Assembly: GCF_001423745.1 (NCBI RefSeq) | Contig: NZ_LMPC01000016.1 | Coordinates: 1 to 40,339, forward strand | DNA from: Arthrobacter sp. Leaf337 | GTDB taxonomy: Bacteria; Actinomycetota; Actinomycetes; Actinomycetales; Micrococcaceae | Length of the DNA stretch: 40,339 nt | Reading direction: 5' to 3' | In this document: positions 23,115 to 30,709 of the stretch, one piece after another | Layout of the letters: every line of letters begins with the position of its first letter | How positions within the stretch are numbered: the stretch's first letter is position 1 | Position numbers and translations under genes: made by a program | Notes under the pieces: model-generated | Told to the model about the DNA's origin: nothing | What the model saw: only the letters and a program-made list of their open reading frames with translations | The model's database searches: none

Positions 23115-23983
23115 GCGCGCCGGCCGACCACGTTCTGATCACCCGTTTCAACCTGCCCTCGCGAGGCGCCGAGAGCAGGATAAGGGCCAAAGACGGGTGG
23201 CTGCAGACCCGTCTGGGCCTATTCGAGAGCTACTGCCTGCCCTCCGTCCGGCGCCAGTCGAACCAGAACTTCCATTGGATCATCTATTTCGACCCGCAAA
23301 GCCCCTCGTGGCTCAGGGAACGCATTGCAGAACTCAACCAGAACGCGGTCTTCACGCCGATCTTTCGCGCCGAAGTCAGCAGCGCGGAGTTGCTGCAAGA
23401 CCTGCGTGCCGTCACCGGGGCCAGGCACAACGAACTTCTCACCACCAACCTGGACAATGACGACGGCCTGGCCAGCGACTTCGTTGAGCGCCTCCAGGAG
23501 GGCGGCTATGGAGGTACCCGCACTGCGATCTACCTCGTCAATGGACTGATTCGCTGCGGCAGCGGACTTTATCTGAGAACAGACCGGGCAAACGCGTTCT
23601 GTTCAGTCAGGGAAGACTGGGCAGGGGCCCGCACCTGCTGGTCCGACTGGCACAATCTCCTCGGGCGCTCCATGAGCGTCAACGAGATGGCCGGTGACCC
23701 GGCTTGGCTTCAAGTAGTCCACGATTCCAACGTCAGCAACAGAATCCGTGGGAGGCGCGTCTCTCCAGACCCCTACCGTGATGCCTTCGGCGGGTTGCTG
23801 GACGGTGTGTCCGACCTCAGCGCGTTGGAGGAGCTCAGGGATTTGGCGGTGGGCAGGCCACACCGTTTCGTCAAGGAAGCCGGCCGTTCATTGCTGAAGA
23901 AGATCGCGCTGAACGTCCTGGGCAAAGAGGGCCTGGATCAACTCAAGTCGGGCTGGGCGCTCCGCCTGGTACATCGAAGATAA
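23111..23983 (+). CDS. Rhamnosyltransferase-like protein (Rhamno_transf family)
   Basis: A 290-residue protein starting at GTG 23111 inside the GTGA overlap with the lipoprotein gene. It matches the pattern of the putative rhamnosyl transferase family: LITRFNLPS at the N-terminus, LGLFESYCLPSVRRQSNQNFHWIIYFD, and the acidic TTNLDNDDGL, which resembles the DxD metal/nucleotide-sugar site of GT-A enzymes. There is no signal peptide. Rhamnose as the sugar is only the family's label. The position, between a GT4 gene and chain-length genes, supports a role in repeat-unit assembly. Confidence 0.8.
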   Translation: MSAPADHVLITRFNLPSRGAESRIRAKDGWLQTRLGLFESYCLPSVRRQSNQNFHWIIYFDPQSPSWLRERIAELNQNAVFTPIFRAEVSSAELLQDLRAVTGARHNELLTTNLDNDDGLASDFVERLQEGGYGGTRTAIYLVNGLIRCGSGLYLRTDRANAFCSVREDWAGARTCWSDWHNLLGRSMSVNEMAGDPAWLQVVHDSNVSNRIRGRRVSPDPYRDAFGGLLDGVSDLSALEELRDLAVGRPHRFVKEAGRSLLKKIALNVLGKEGLDQLKSGWALRLVHRR

Positions 23984-24045
23984 GGGGGAAGCTGCGATGA
24001 GAGGCTGCGAGGCGCTCCAAGAACTGTTGAGGCGGGGGATAATCT

Positions 24046-24831
24046 GTGTTCTTACGTGACCTATACGCCAGCGCAAGGCGTCGCTGGTACTTTGTGCTCG
24101 CCGGACTGCTGATTACGGCGGGGATGTCCTTCTGGGTGTTCCGTGTGGCGCCGGTAACCTTCGAAGCGACCGCAAATGTGGCCCTCATACCCCCGCCGAC
24201 AGCCGTTATATCGGGAGACAACCCGTTCTTGTATATGGGTGGCCTTGAGCAAGCCATGGGGGTGCTCACGGTCAAAATGAATTCTGACTCCGTGCGCGGT
24301 CCGATTGAGGACGCGTACCCTGGCGCGGAATACTCCACCGAGCGTGACGCCACTACCAGCGGCCCCATCGTACGGGTGAAGGTCGCGGGTGACTCCTCCG
24401 CAACAACCTTGGATGTTCTGAACCGCGTGCTGGATGTGATGCCTGCGACCATTGCCTCGCTCCAGGATGAGCTGTCCCTGCCACAGGCATCCCGGATCTC
24501 CTTGCTGACCCTTGGTGTCGACAAGGACACGACACTCGTGGGTGAGGCCCGGACACGGGCCCTGCTGGTGGTTGCGGCGCTTGGTTTAGCTGGCACGCTG
24601 CTGCTGACGGGGCTGGCAGACAAGAAGCTGATCAAGCGGCGCGGAAAGAAGCATGTCGGGGCTGCCGCTTCGCCCCCGGATGACTTTCCCGTCGCGGAGA
24701 GGGAACTGACCCGGCGGAGCCGTGCGGACCGCGTGCCTTTGCCTTTGCCTTCCAAATCATATTCCGGCACTATTACGCCGGCCGAGCCTCTTACCGACCC
24801 GCACGTACCCGTTGCCGATCTGCGACGGTAA
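24046..24831 (+). CDS. Wzz-like polysaccharide co-polymerase without kinase domain (first copy)
   Basis: A 261-residue protein with the two-helix layout of chain-length determinants: a short basic N-terminus, TM1 (about 14-34), a 130-residue extracytoplasmic region beginning TFEATANVALIPPP, TM2 (about 168-188), then a basic, Pro-rich cytoplasmic tail. The GTG start at 24046 follows GGGGGAT. Unlike BY-kinase-linked proteins such as CapA/CapB it has no Walker motif after TM2. It lies 3 bp before the polymerase/ligase-like gene. Chain-length control is inferred from layout and context. Confidence 0.78.
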   Translation: MFLRDLYASARRRWYFVLAGLLITAGMSFWVFRVAPVTFEATANVALIPPPTAVISGDNPFLYMGGLEQAMGVLTVKMNSDSVRGPIEDAYPGAEYSTERDATTSGPIVRVKVAGDSSATTLDVLNRVLDVMPATIASLQDELSLPQASRISLLTLGVDKDTTLVGEARTRALLVVAALGLAGTLLLTGLADKKLIKRRGKKHVGAAASPPDDFPVAERELTRRSRADRVPLPLPSKSYSGTITPAEPLTDPHVPVADLRR

Positions 24832-24834
24832 TGC

Positions 24835-26154
24835 ATGTTTACCAACAGCGGCCCATGGCAGCAGGTGATTCTTCCTGGTCTGGAGCGAAGACCGCCCGGA
24901 CCGGATGCGGTGACCGTCCTGGCGGTCTACCTCTTCCTCCTTCTGGCTATCCCGTCCAACAGGAGTGTGGCAGCACTCGGCGGTGCGGGCGCCCCGGCAG
25001 CCCTTTTCGCGCTCGTCGCGTTGCTGTGGTGGTGCTGGTACCACGTTCAACGCCCGACGCCGTCGCTCGCCCAGGACTCCCAGCCAATCCGGATAGCCTT
25101 GCTGATTTTTGTGGCAGCAGCCCTGGCGAGCTACGCCGCCGGCGCGTCCCGGGCACTCCCGCCGGCTGAAATCAACGCACTGAATCTCGGGGTGCTCCGG
25201 ATTGCAGCCTTCGCCGGGATCCTCCTGCTGGCCACGGACGGAATCCCCAACCGGGAACGGCTGATAAAGCTCCTGCGCCTGCTCTGCTTTCTGGGCGGCA
25301 TGTTTGCAGCCCTGGGCCTGCTGCAGTTCTTCACTGGTCAGTCATTTGTTGAAAGACTCAGCATCCCGGGCCTTGCGGTTTCTGATTTCGGCGCGCTCCA
25401 GGACCGCGGCGGCTTCAACAGGTCGATCGCCACGGCCCGCAATCCGCTGGAGTACGCCTTCGTGCTCGCCATGATCCTTCCCCTCGCTTTGACTCTGGCC
25501 CTGTACGGCACCGGCTCCCGCCTTTTGCGCTGGTTCCCTGTCGCAACCATCACTGTGGCTGCGCTTTTGTCCGTATCGAGGTCTGCGATCATCGGCGTCC
25601 TGGTGGCAGTTGTGGTTCTCCTGCCCTCATGGAGTCCGGCTGTGCGGCGCCGGGCGGGTCTTACAGCGGTGGCACTGGTGGGCGTTGTCTGGGTAATGGT
25701 TCCCGGCATGGTGGGCACCATTAAGGGCCTGTTTGGCGGTCAGGACCCGAGCTTGAAATCACGGACTGACAGCTACGACGTCGTCTCCAGCTTCGTGGAA
25801 ATGAATCCGCTCCTGGGGCGTGGCTTTGGGACATTCCTGCCGAACTACCGAATTCTCGACAACCAGTACCTGGTCACACTCATCGACATGGGCATCCTCG
25901 GGCTCATCGCACTATGCGCCGTTCCGGCCGTAGGCTTTGTCGTCGTCATCACGGCGCGGCACCACTATGCCGAACCGCTTCTGGCCAACCTCGGCCCGGC
26001 CCTGGCGGCATCCCTTGCGGCAGGCGCTGTGCTCACCGGATTCTTCGACGCATTGTCTTTCCCCCAGGCTGCCGGCATGCTGTTTTTCGTGGTCGGACTG
26101 TGCGGAGCCTACTGGCGGATGAAGGATTCGCAGGGAACAGAGCGCTATGCCTAG
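24835..26154 (+). CDS. O-antigen ligase/polymerase-like membrane protein
   Basis: A 439-residue membrane protein with about ten to twelve helices, of the O-antigen ligase family (WaaL/Wzy type). The large extracytoplasmic loop near residues 290-345 contains SLKSRTDSYDVVSSFVEMNPLLGRGFGTFLPNYRILDNQYLVTLIDMGILGL, matching the conserved GxGxGxF...DNxYL...GxxG pattern. ARNPLEYAFVLAM is another family segment. These enzymes either polymerise lipid-linked repeat units or transfer glycan to an acceptor. Between two chain-length-like genes, a Wzy-like polymerase role is most likely. The next gene starts 8 bp before its end. Confidence 0.88.
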   Translation: MFTNSGPWQQVILPGLERRPPGPDAVTVLAVYLFLLLAIPSNRSVAALGGAGAPAALFALVALLWWCWYHVQRPTPSLAQDSQPIRIALLIFVAAALASYAAGASRALPPAEINALNLGVLRIAAFAGILLLATDGIPNRERLIKLLRLLCFLGGMFAALGLLQFFTGQSFVERLSIPGLAVSDFGALQDRGGFNRSIATARNPLEYAFVLAMILPLALTLALYGTGSRLLRWFPVATITVAALLSVSRSAIIGVLVAVVVLLPSWSPAVRRRAGLTAVALVGVVWVMVPGMVGTIKGLFGGQDPSLKSRTDSYDVVSSFVEMNPLLGRGFGTFLPNYRILDNQYLVTLIDMGILGLIALCAVPAVGFVVVITARHHYAEPLLANLGPALAASLAAGAVLTGFFDALSFPQAAGMLFFVVGLCGAYWRMKDSQGTERYA

Positions 26155-26860
26155 CTACGGAGCCCAACACCGGCTGCGCATGCGCGGCGTCCTTAGGCGC
26201 TGGTATGTGGTCTTGGCAGTGATAGCGCTGATGGTTCCGGCCGTATTGCAGGCAGCAGGTGCCACCGGCGTCTACTGGAGCAAAGTCGACGTCGTGTTTT
26301 ACCCTCCGAGCGGCGCCGCCGCAGGAAATCCCCTGCGGGCCGATTCGCAGGCGACCATCCACTACGCCGCGATGGTGGAGCGGCTGGTTAACGGAGAGCG
26401 CGGCAACACCGAATCCGGAACTACCAGTGCCGATCTGTACGGCACCGGTATCCGGAACGGCTACTCCGTTTACATTCCCAGTTCAGGCGGTCAGTGGCAG
26501 AGCTCATTCGACCGCTCGGCCATCACAGTGGAAGTCGTGGCGGAGACGAGGGATGACGTAAGTAGGGTGCTCACCGGAATCGTCGACAGGATTGAAACAA
26601 CGGCGGTGGAACGGCAGGAAGCCATGGGCGTGATTCCGCGGTCGTACATCACTACGAGCCTTTCGCCCGGCACTCCGGAAGTCAGCTACCAGCCGTCCAA
26701 ACCCGTATATGCGGCCAGTGCGCTGGCTGTACTCACTGCGGGCCTGGCCATAGCCGCGGCCGGTCTTGTGGACCGGCTGACGCTGCATGTCGCAGGCCGG
26801 CGCGACCAACTCCGCCACGCTCCCACCGCCGCCGGGGACCGAACCAAGGTGCGCTCCTGA
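26147..26860 (+). CDS. Wzz-like polysaccharide co-polymerase without kinase domain (second copy)
   Basis: A 237-residue protein with TM1 at about 17-37, a 145-residue external region starting YWSKVDVVFYPPSG, and TM2 at about 187-207, then a short basic tail. The layout equals that of the protein at 24046, though the sequences are clearly different. The external region contains coiled helices (SRVLTGIVDRIETTAVERQEAMGVIPRSY). It overlaps the polymerase-like gene by 8 bp, so they are translated together. Two such proteins around one polymerase may form a mixed complex; that is inference. It ends the cluster, convergent with the M18 gene. Confidence 0.7.
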   Translation: MPSYGAQHRLRMRGVLRRWYVVLAVIALMVPAVLQAAGATGVYWSKVDVVFYPPSGAAAGNPLRADSQATIHYAAMVERLVNGERGNTESGTTSADLYGTGIRNGYSVYIPSSGGQWQSSFDRSAITVEVVAETRDDVSRVLTGIVDRIETTAVERQEAMGVIPRSYITTSLSPGTPEVSYQPSKPVYAASALAVLTAGLAIAAAGLVDRLTLHVAGRRDQLRHAPTAAGDRTKVRS

Positions 26861-26870
26861 ACCCTCGGGC

Positions 26871-28211
26871 CTACGCCGCCGTACGGAAGAACAGTTCGGT
26901 CACCCTGGCCAGCCGGAACGGGTCCTCGACGCCGCAGAGTTCACGGGCGGAGTGCATCGACAGCAGCGGCACGCCCACATCCACGGTCCTGATGCCCAGA
27001 CGGGTCGCCGTCAGCGGCCCGATGGTGGACCCGCACGGCATCACATTGTTGGAAACGAACTCCTGGTACGGGACGCCCGCCTGACCGCACAGCCGCGCCC
27101 AGAAGGCGGCACCGGGGGCGTCGGTTGCGTAGCGCTGGTTGGCGTTGATCTTGAGCAGCGGGCCGCCGTTGAGAACCGGCCGATTAACCGGGTCGTGGCG
27201 CTCGGCGTAGTTCGGATGCACCGCGTGGCCGGCGTCGGCCGAGACGCAGAACGACGCCGCCAGGGCTTGCCGGCGCTGGCTGACCGACGCGCCGAGGCCG
27301 TCCGAGACGCGAACCAGAACGTCCTCCAGGAGCGGCCCGCAGGCACCCGAGCGCGAGTTGGATCCGATCTCCTCGTGGTCGAAAGCCGCGAGTACGGCGA
27401 TCGGGCCGCCGTCCGCCTGCGCACCGGCCTCGGCGTGGGCGATGAGCGCTGCCAGGCCGGCATGCGTGGCGGACAGGTTGTCCAGCCGTCCGGAGGCGAA
27501 AAATTCACCCTTGGCCCCGAAAACCGCAGCCGGCTGCGTGTCTGCCACAACGACGTCGTATCCCCCGATCTGGGCCGGATCCACAGGTGCGGAGCCGGGA
27601 TCCGCTGCGGTAGCCCTTTCGGCCAATAGCGCCAGGAGGTCCTCGCCTGCCGGATCCCCTAGGCCGAAGACCGGATTCATATGCTGCTGCTTGTCCAGCG
27701 CCAGACCCTCGTTTACCGCCCTGTCCAGGTGGATGGCGAGCTGGGGGAACCGCAGCAGCGGCCCGGTGGCGGTCAGGCACTGCGTGCCGTCCAGCATCAC
27801 CAGCCGGCCGGCCAGCTGCAGTTCCCGATCCAGCCAGGAGTTGAGCAGTGGACCGCCGTAAACCTCCACGCCCGCCTGCAGCCAGCCCAATTTCCCCGTG
27901 GTGGGCTTAGGCTTGAGCTTGAACGACGGCGAATCCGTGTGCGCCCCCAGGATATTGAAGCCCGTCGTGGGTCCGGCGCTCTCGGGTGTCACCCACGCGA
28001 TCAGGGCCCCGTCGCGGACTACATAGAACCGCCCGGCCGCGCCGGCACCCCCACCGCCGGCCGGCCAAGCGGCCAGTTCATCCAGCCCGGTGAAGCCCGC
28101 CTTATCCAGCCGCCTCGCGGCTTCCTGGACCGCATGGAAGCTCGACGGCGACGCGCTGACATACGCCCCGAGGTCCTGGATGTGGTCTGCGGCAGTGGTG
28201 TGGGAAGGCAT
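26871..28211 (-). CDS. apeB: M18-family aspartyl/leucine aminopeptidase
   Basis: A 446-residue cytosolic metallopeptidase, the usual M18 length. The start at ATG 28211 gives MPSHTTAADHIQDL; the frame runs upstream but the added residues look non-native. All expected ligands are visible: H91 and D93 in LGAHTDSP, D244 in ASGRLDN, E280-E281 in FDHEEIGS, D326 in SADAGH and H420 in MHSARE. Two zinc ions in the active site remove N-terminal residues, often acidic or neutral. The enzyme is a tetrahedral complex in the family. It is convergent with the polysaccharide cluster; no operon partner is evident. Confidence 0.95.
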   Translation of the reverse strand: MPSHTTAADHIQDLGAYVSASPSSFHAVQEAARRLDKAGFTGLDELAAWPAGGGGAGAAGRFYVVRDGALIAWVTPESAGPTTGFNILGAHTDSPSFKLKPKPTTGKLGWLQAGVEVYGGPLLNSWLDRELQLAGRLVMLDGTQCLTATGPLLRFPQLAIHLDRAVNEGLALDKQQHMNPVFGLGDPAGEDLLALLAERATAADPGSAPVDPAQIGGYDVVVADTQPAAVFGAKGEFFASGRLDNLSATHAGLAALIAHAEAGAQADGGPIAVLAAFDHEEIGSNSRSGACGPLLEDVLVRVSDGLGASVSQRRQALAASFCVSADAGHAVHPNYAERHDPVNRPVLNGGPLLKINANQRYATDAPGAAFWARLCGQAGVPYQEFVSNNVMPCGSTIGPLTATRLGIRTVDVGVPLLSMHSARELCGVEDPFRLARVTELFFRTAA

Positions 28212-28273
28212 GGCTCCGAGTCTAGCGGTGCCGCGACGGCCCGTGCCGAACCCTGTTCCCGGGGGCACTGCCA

Positions 28274-29182
28274 CTACACCGTGACGTTGAGTCCGGCCGT
28301 GTAACCGGCGGCCACCGAACCGGACATGGTGGCCAGCTGGTAGATGCCGCCGTCGTCGCCAAAGACGTTGTCCGAGGTGAGCGTGGTGTTGGGAAAGTTC
28401 CGGGCGCTGGTCTCATAGCCCGGCGTGGCGTAGATCTCGTTGCAGGCCGCCTCTGTCATGGCGATCTGGGAGACAGCCAGTACCTGCCCCGCCACCGTGG
28501 CATTGCTCATGGATTCGAAGACTTCGAAGTGGATGTGCGGCCAGCGGCCGTTGTACGCCCCGGGGTAGATGGTGGTGAACGTAACCTGGCCGTTGGCGTC
28601 CGCTTCCTGGACCCCGCGGAGGAAGTTCTCGTTTTCGAGGCCGGCGTCGTACATGGAGTACTTGCCGTCACGGTCGCAGTGCCAGACGTACACCGCGGCT
28701 CCGGCGAGGGGTTTGCAGCCGTTGGCGTTGTCCAGGAGCGTCAGCGTGACTGTCAGCGGGATGCCTTCGGCCTTGGTGGTGGCAGATCCGAAGCTTGAGG
28801 TGATGTCCTGCCGCACGACGCCGGACGCCTCGAGGACGTTCGGGCCGTTGGAACCATCTCCCGGGTAAGGCCCTGCCGTTTCCTGCGGAATTTCCACCCC
28901 GCAGTCGGCGATGGCCCGGGTCAGCGTGGGTGACGCCGACGGCGTGGCGGACGCTGACGATGACGGCGTAGCAGTCGCGGAGGCAGAAGGCGTCGCCGTG
29001 GCGGAACTGCTGGCTGTTCCCGAGGTAGAGCCCGGCGTGCAGGCTGCCAGCGCGGCGGCCGCTGTGCCGGCGCCGAAGAACAGGCCCAGGGAACGGCGGC
29101 TCATCAACGTTGAGAGGTCGAATTCCAAGCCGCGGTCATGGTTGGGGTGGGGTTCGTGGGGCGGCTGCGGTGAATTTGTCAT
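28274..29182 (-). CDS. Exported intradiol ring-cleavage dioxygenase-like lipoprotein
   Basis: A 302-residue protein. An N-terminal polar stretch is followed by a twin-arginine signal (RR29-30 in SRRSLGLF) and a lipobox ending at Cys48, then a 40-residue Ser/Ala/Thr/Pro linker. The catalytic domain (about 95-295) keeps the non-heme iron ligands of protocatechuate-type dioxygenases: Tyr175 in DRDGKYSMYD, Tyr210 in YPGAY, and His216 and His218 in PHIHF. Most such enzymes are cytosolic; an exported, tethered form may act on aromatic compounds from plant or lignin material outside the cell. The substrate is unknown. It is upstream of the M18 gene by 62 bp, so linked transcription is possible. Confidence 0.9.
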   Translation of the reverse strand: MTNSPQPPHEPHPNHDRGLEFDLSTLMSRRSLGLFFGAGTAAAALAACTPGSTSGTASSSATATPSASATATPSSSASATPSASPTLTRAIADCGVEIPQETAGPYPGDGSNGPNVLEASGVVRQDITSSFGSATTKAEGIPLTVTLTLLDNANGCKPLAGAAVYVWHCDRDGKYSMYDAGLENENFLRGVQEADANGQVTFTTIYPGAYNGRWPHIHFEVFESMSNATVAGQVLAVSQIAMTEAACNEIYATPGYETSARNFPNTTLTSDNVFGDDGGIYQLATMSGSVAAGYTAGLNVTV

Positions 29183-29204
29183 TGACCAATAGAACTCCGA
29201 AGGG

Positions 29205-29501
29205 CTATGCCGCGTATAGGCCCTTCCTGTGAACCCGCTGTGCGGCTGTCGATGTCGCCGGGGATTTCGCCGCAGTTGTGGGAGCCTTGGCGGTCCGGGC
29301 CGTGGCCGGCTCCCTGATGTCAGGGCAAAGGTTGCTGACCAGTCCGGTGCCCGCGCATTCACGCATCGCCTCAATGCCGGCGGCGGCCGCCCTGGTGTCC
29401 GGATATGGCCTGGAAATGCCCAGCTCCGTACCGTCCGGCCCTACCATCCTGAACCGCACGCCCGATGCCTCGTCCAAGAAAAGTTCGAATCGTCCCGCCA
29501 T
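29205..29501 (-). CDS. YegP-like (DUF1508) small protein
   Basis: A 98-residue protein starting at ATG 29501 with GGAAGG five bases upstream. Its first 60 residues form one DUF1508 module: AGRFELFLDEASGVRFRMVGPDGTELGISRPYPDTRAAAAGIEAMREC. Family members often have two modules in tandem; this has one, then a Lys/Ala/Thr-rich tail (about 70-98) that looks disordered. Function is unknown; homologues are linked to stress. It diverges from the hsp20 gene, 282 bp away, with a DosR-like site between. It ends 22 bp before the dioxygenase start. Confidence 0.78.
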   Translation of the reverse strand: MAGRFELFLDEASGVRFRMVGPDGTELGISRPYPDTRAAAAGIEAMRECAGTGLVSNLCPDIREPATARTAKAPTTAAKSPATSTAAQRVHRKGLYAA

Positions 29502-29649
29502 GGTTTCCTTCCAAAGGTGGTCGTGGGGTTCCAAACGATGCTGCCCGCTGGCGTCCGGCTAAATAAGAGGCCAAAGGTCCCTTACCCGGGAGTAACTCCG
29601 GCGCGGCGGCGATTTGCGGATGGGTCAGGCCACGGCCCGGGACCATCCG

Positions 29650-29663
29650 GGGACTTTGGGCCC
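29650..29663. promoter_or_regulatory. DosR-like box upstream of hsp20
   Basis: GGGACTTTGGGCCC at 29650-29663 matches the mycobacterial DosR core GGGACT-WW-AGTCCC at 12 of 14 positions. It lies 120 bp before hsp20, and hspX-type genes are classic DosR targets. The flanks match the longer consensus poorly. No DosR-type gene is next to it; the LuxR-type regulator at 32417 belongs to another operon. Confidence 0.35.
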
Positions 29664-29783
29664 TGTTGGTCGTTCCGTGATGGGTATCTACTGGTCTGTG
29701 AGTCAGGGCCGCCGCGTTGCTGCCTTGCCGATGGAAGGCCCTGCCAGTAACCCGTCCTGCCCGGCAACAACCAGGAGAGAGCC

Positions 29784-30272
29784 ATGTCCGGTGCGTTGAA
29801 ATGGTCCCCGTTCGAATCGGCCCGATGGCCGTCTGCCCAGGATGGGGCGGGCCGGAACCCGTCGCAGTTCGCCGGCTCCAACGGGCGGTCCTTTGAATCC
29901 ACTGACAGCCTGGTCCCCGTCCTCGTCGACGAGGAGGTCAGCGTTGACGAATACGTCGACAAGGAGGCACTCGTTGTCCGGGCCCATTTGCCCGGCGCGG
30001 ACCCAGACACAGACATCGAAGTCTCCGTGGCCGGGGGTGTGCTGCACATCCGTGCGGGGCACGAGCAGTCCGGCGGCCGATCCGAGGCGACCGGCTTGCA
30101 CTCCGGGCGGCGGTACCGTTCCTTCGCCCGCAACCTGCCGTTGCCGGAGGGCGTTACGGACGAGGACATCAAGGTGTCTTTCAGGGACGGCGTCCTCGAA
30201 GTCAGAACCCCGCTTCCCGTGGTGCCCGGAACGGACGCTGCAGAGAAACGGCTCCCCATCAGCCACGACTGA
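29784..30272 (+). CDS. Hsp20/alpha-crystallin small heat-shock protein
   Basis: A 162-residue small heat-shock protein. The alpha-crystallin domain covers about 48-150: EEVSVDEYVDKEALVVRAHLPGADPDTDIEVSVAGGVLHIRAGHE, then RRYRSFARNLPLPEGVTDEDIKVSFRDGVLEVRTPLP, which has the F-R-x(n)-LP and the GVL motif of the family. The N-terminal arm is polar and Trp/Phe-bearing. It holds unfolded protein as an ATP-independent chaperone. AGGAGAG precedes the ATG at 29784. The small gene at 30342 is likely co-transcribed. A DosR-like box lies upstream. Confidence 0.95.
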   Translation: MSGALKWSPFESARWPSAQDGAGRNPSQFAGSNGRSFESTDSLVPVLVDEEVSVDEYVDKEALVVRAHLPGADPDTDIEVSVAGGVLHIRAGHEQSGGRSEATGLHSGRRYRSFARNLPLPEGVTDEDIKVSFRDGVLEVRTPLPVVPGTDAAEKRLPISHD

Positions 30273-30341
30273 TGGCGGCTCCACCAAGAACAGCCGGGCA
30301 ACCGGGAAAGAGGCAAAAATACAGATGGAACGGCGCGCCCA

Positions 30342-30647
30342 ATGGAACTGAAATCACAGTGGCACCGGCTTGATCCCGCCACCCGCAGGTGGCTCATGGA
30401 CAACCCGGGCTGCGTCGTGCTGCCCCGGACGATCGCGACGATCGTTGCGAGGGTTGCGGACGAACCAGTGGTCCGCGACCAGCACGGTGCAATCCAGCTC
30501 AGCGCGGCCGACGTCAGCTTCATTCGCACCAGGGTTCACAGTGCCGCCACCGGAGAGCACCGTTTCTTCGACGCCGTGCAGCCCGGCAGCCCGGCTCCGG
30601 CGGACGCCGGGAATCCGGACAGCGCGGAGTCCGGGCACCTGGACTGA
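30342..30647 (+). CDS. Small protein of unknown function
   Basis: A 101-residue soluble protein, 70 bp downstream of hsp20 on the same strand. It begins MELKSQWHRLDPATRRWLMDNPGCVVLPRTIATIVARV, has an even spread of charged residues, and ends in an acidic, Pro/Ala-rich tail. I do not recognise a family. The gap between it and hsp20 carries no terminator-like hairpin that I could see, so a shared transcript with the chaperone is plausible. The frame and codon use fit a real gene, but this is the least certain of the well-formed genes here. Confidence 0.6.
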   Translation: MELKSQWHRLDPATRRWLMDNPGCVVLPRTIATIVARVADEPVVRDQHGAIQLSAADVSFIRTRVHSAATGEHRFFDAVQPGSPAPADAGNPDSAESGHLD

Positions 30648-30709
30648 CGGTACCCGGACTCCGGTTCAGGGGCGGCTGTTGCCGCCGCTGCTGAGATAGA
30701 ACCTTTGGT

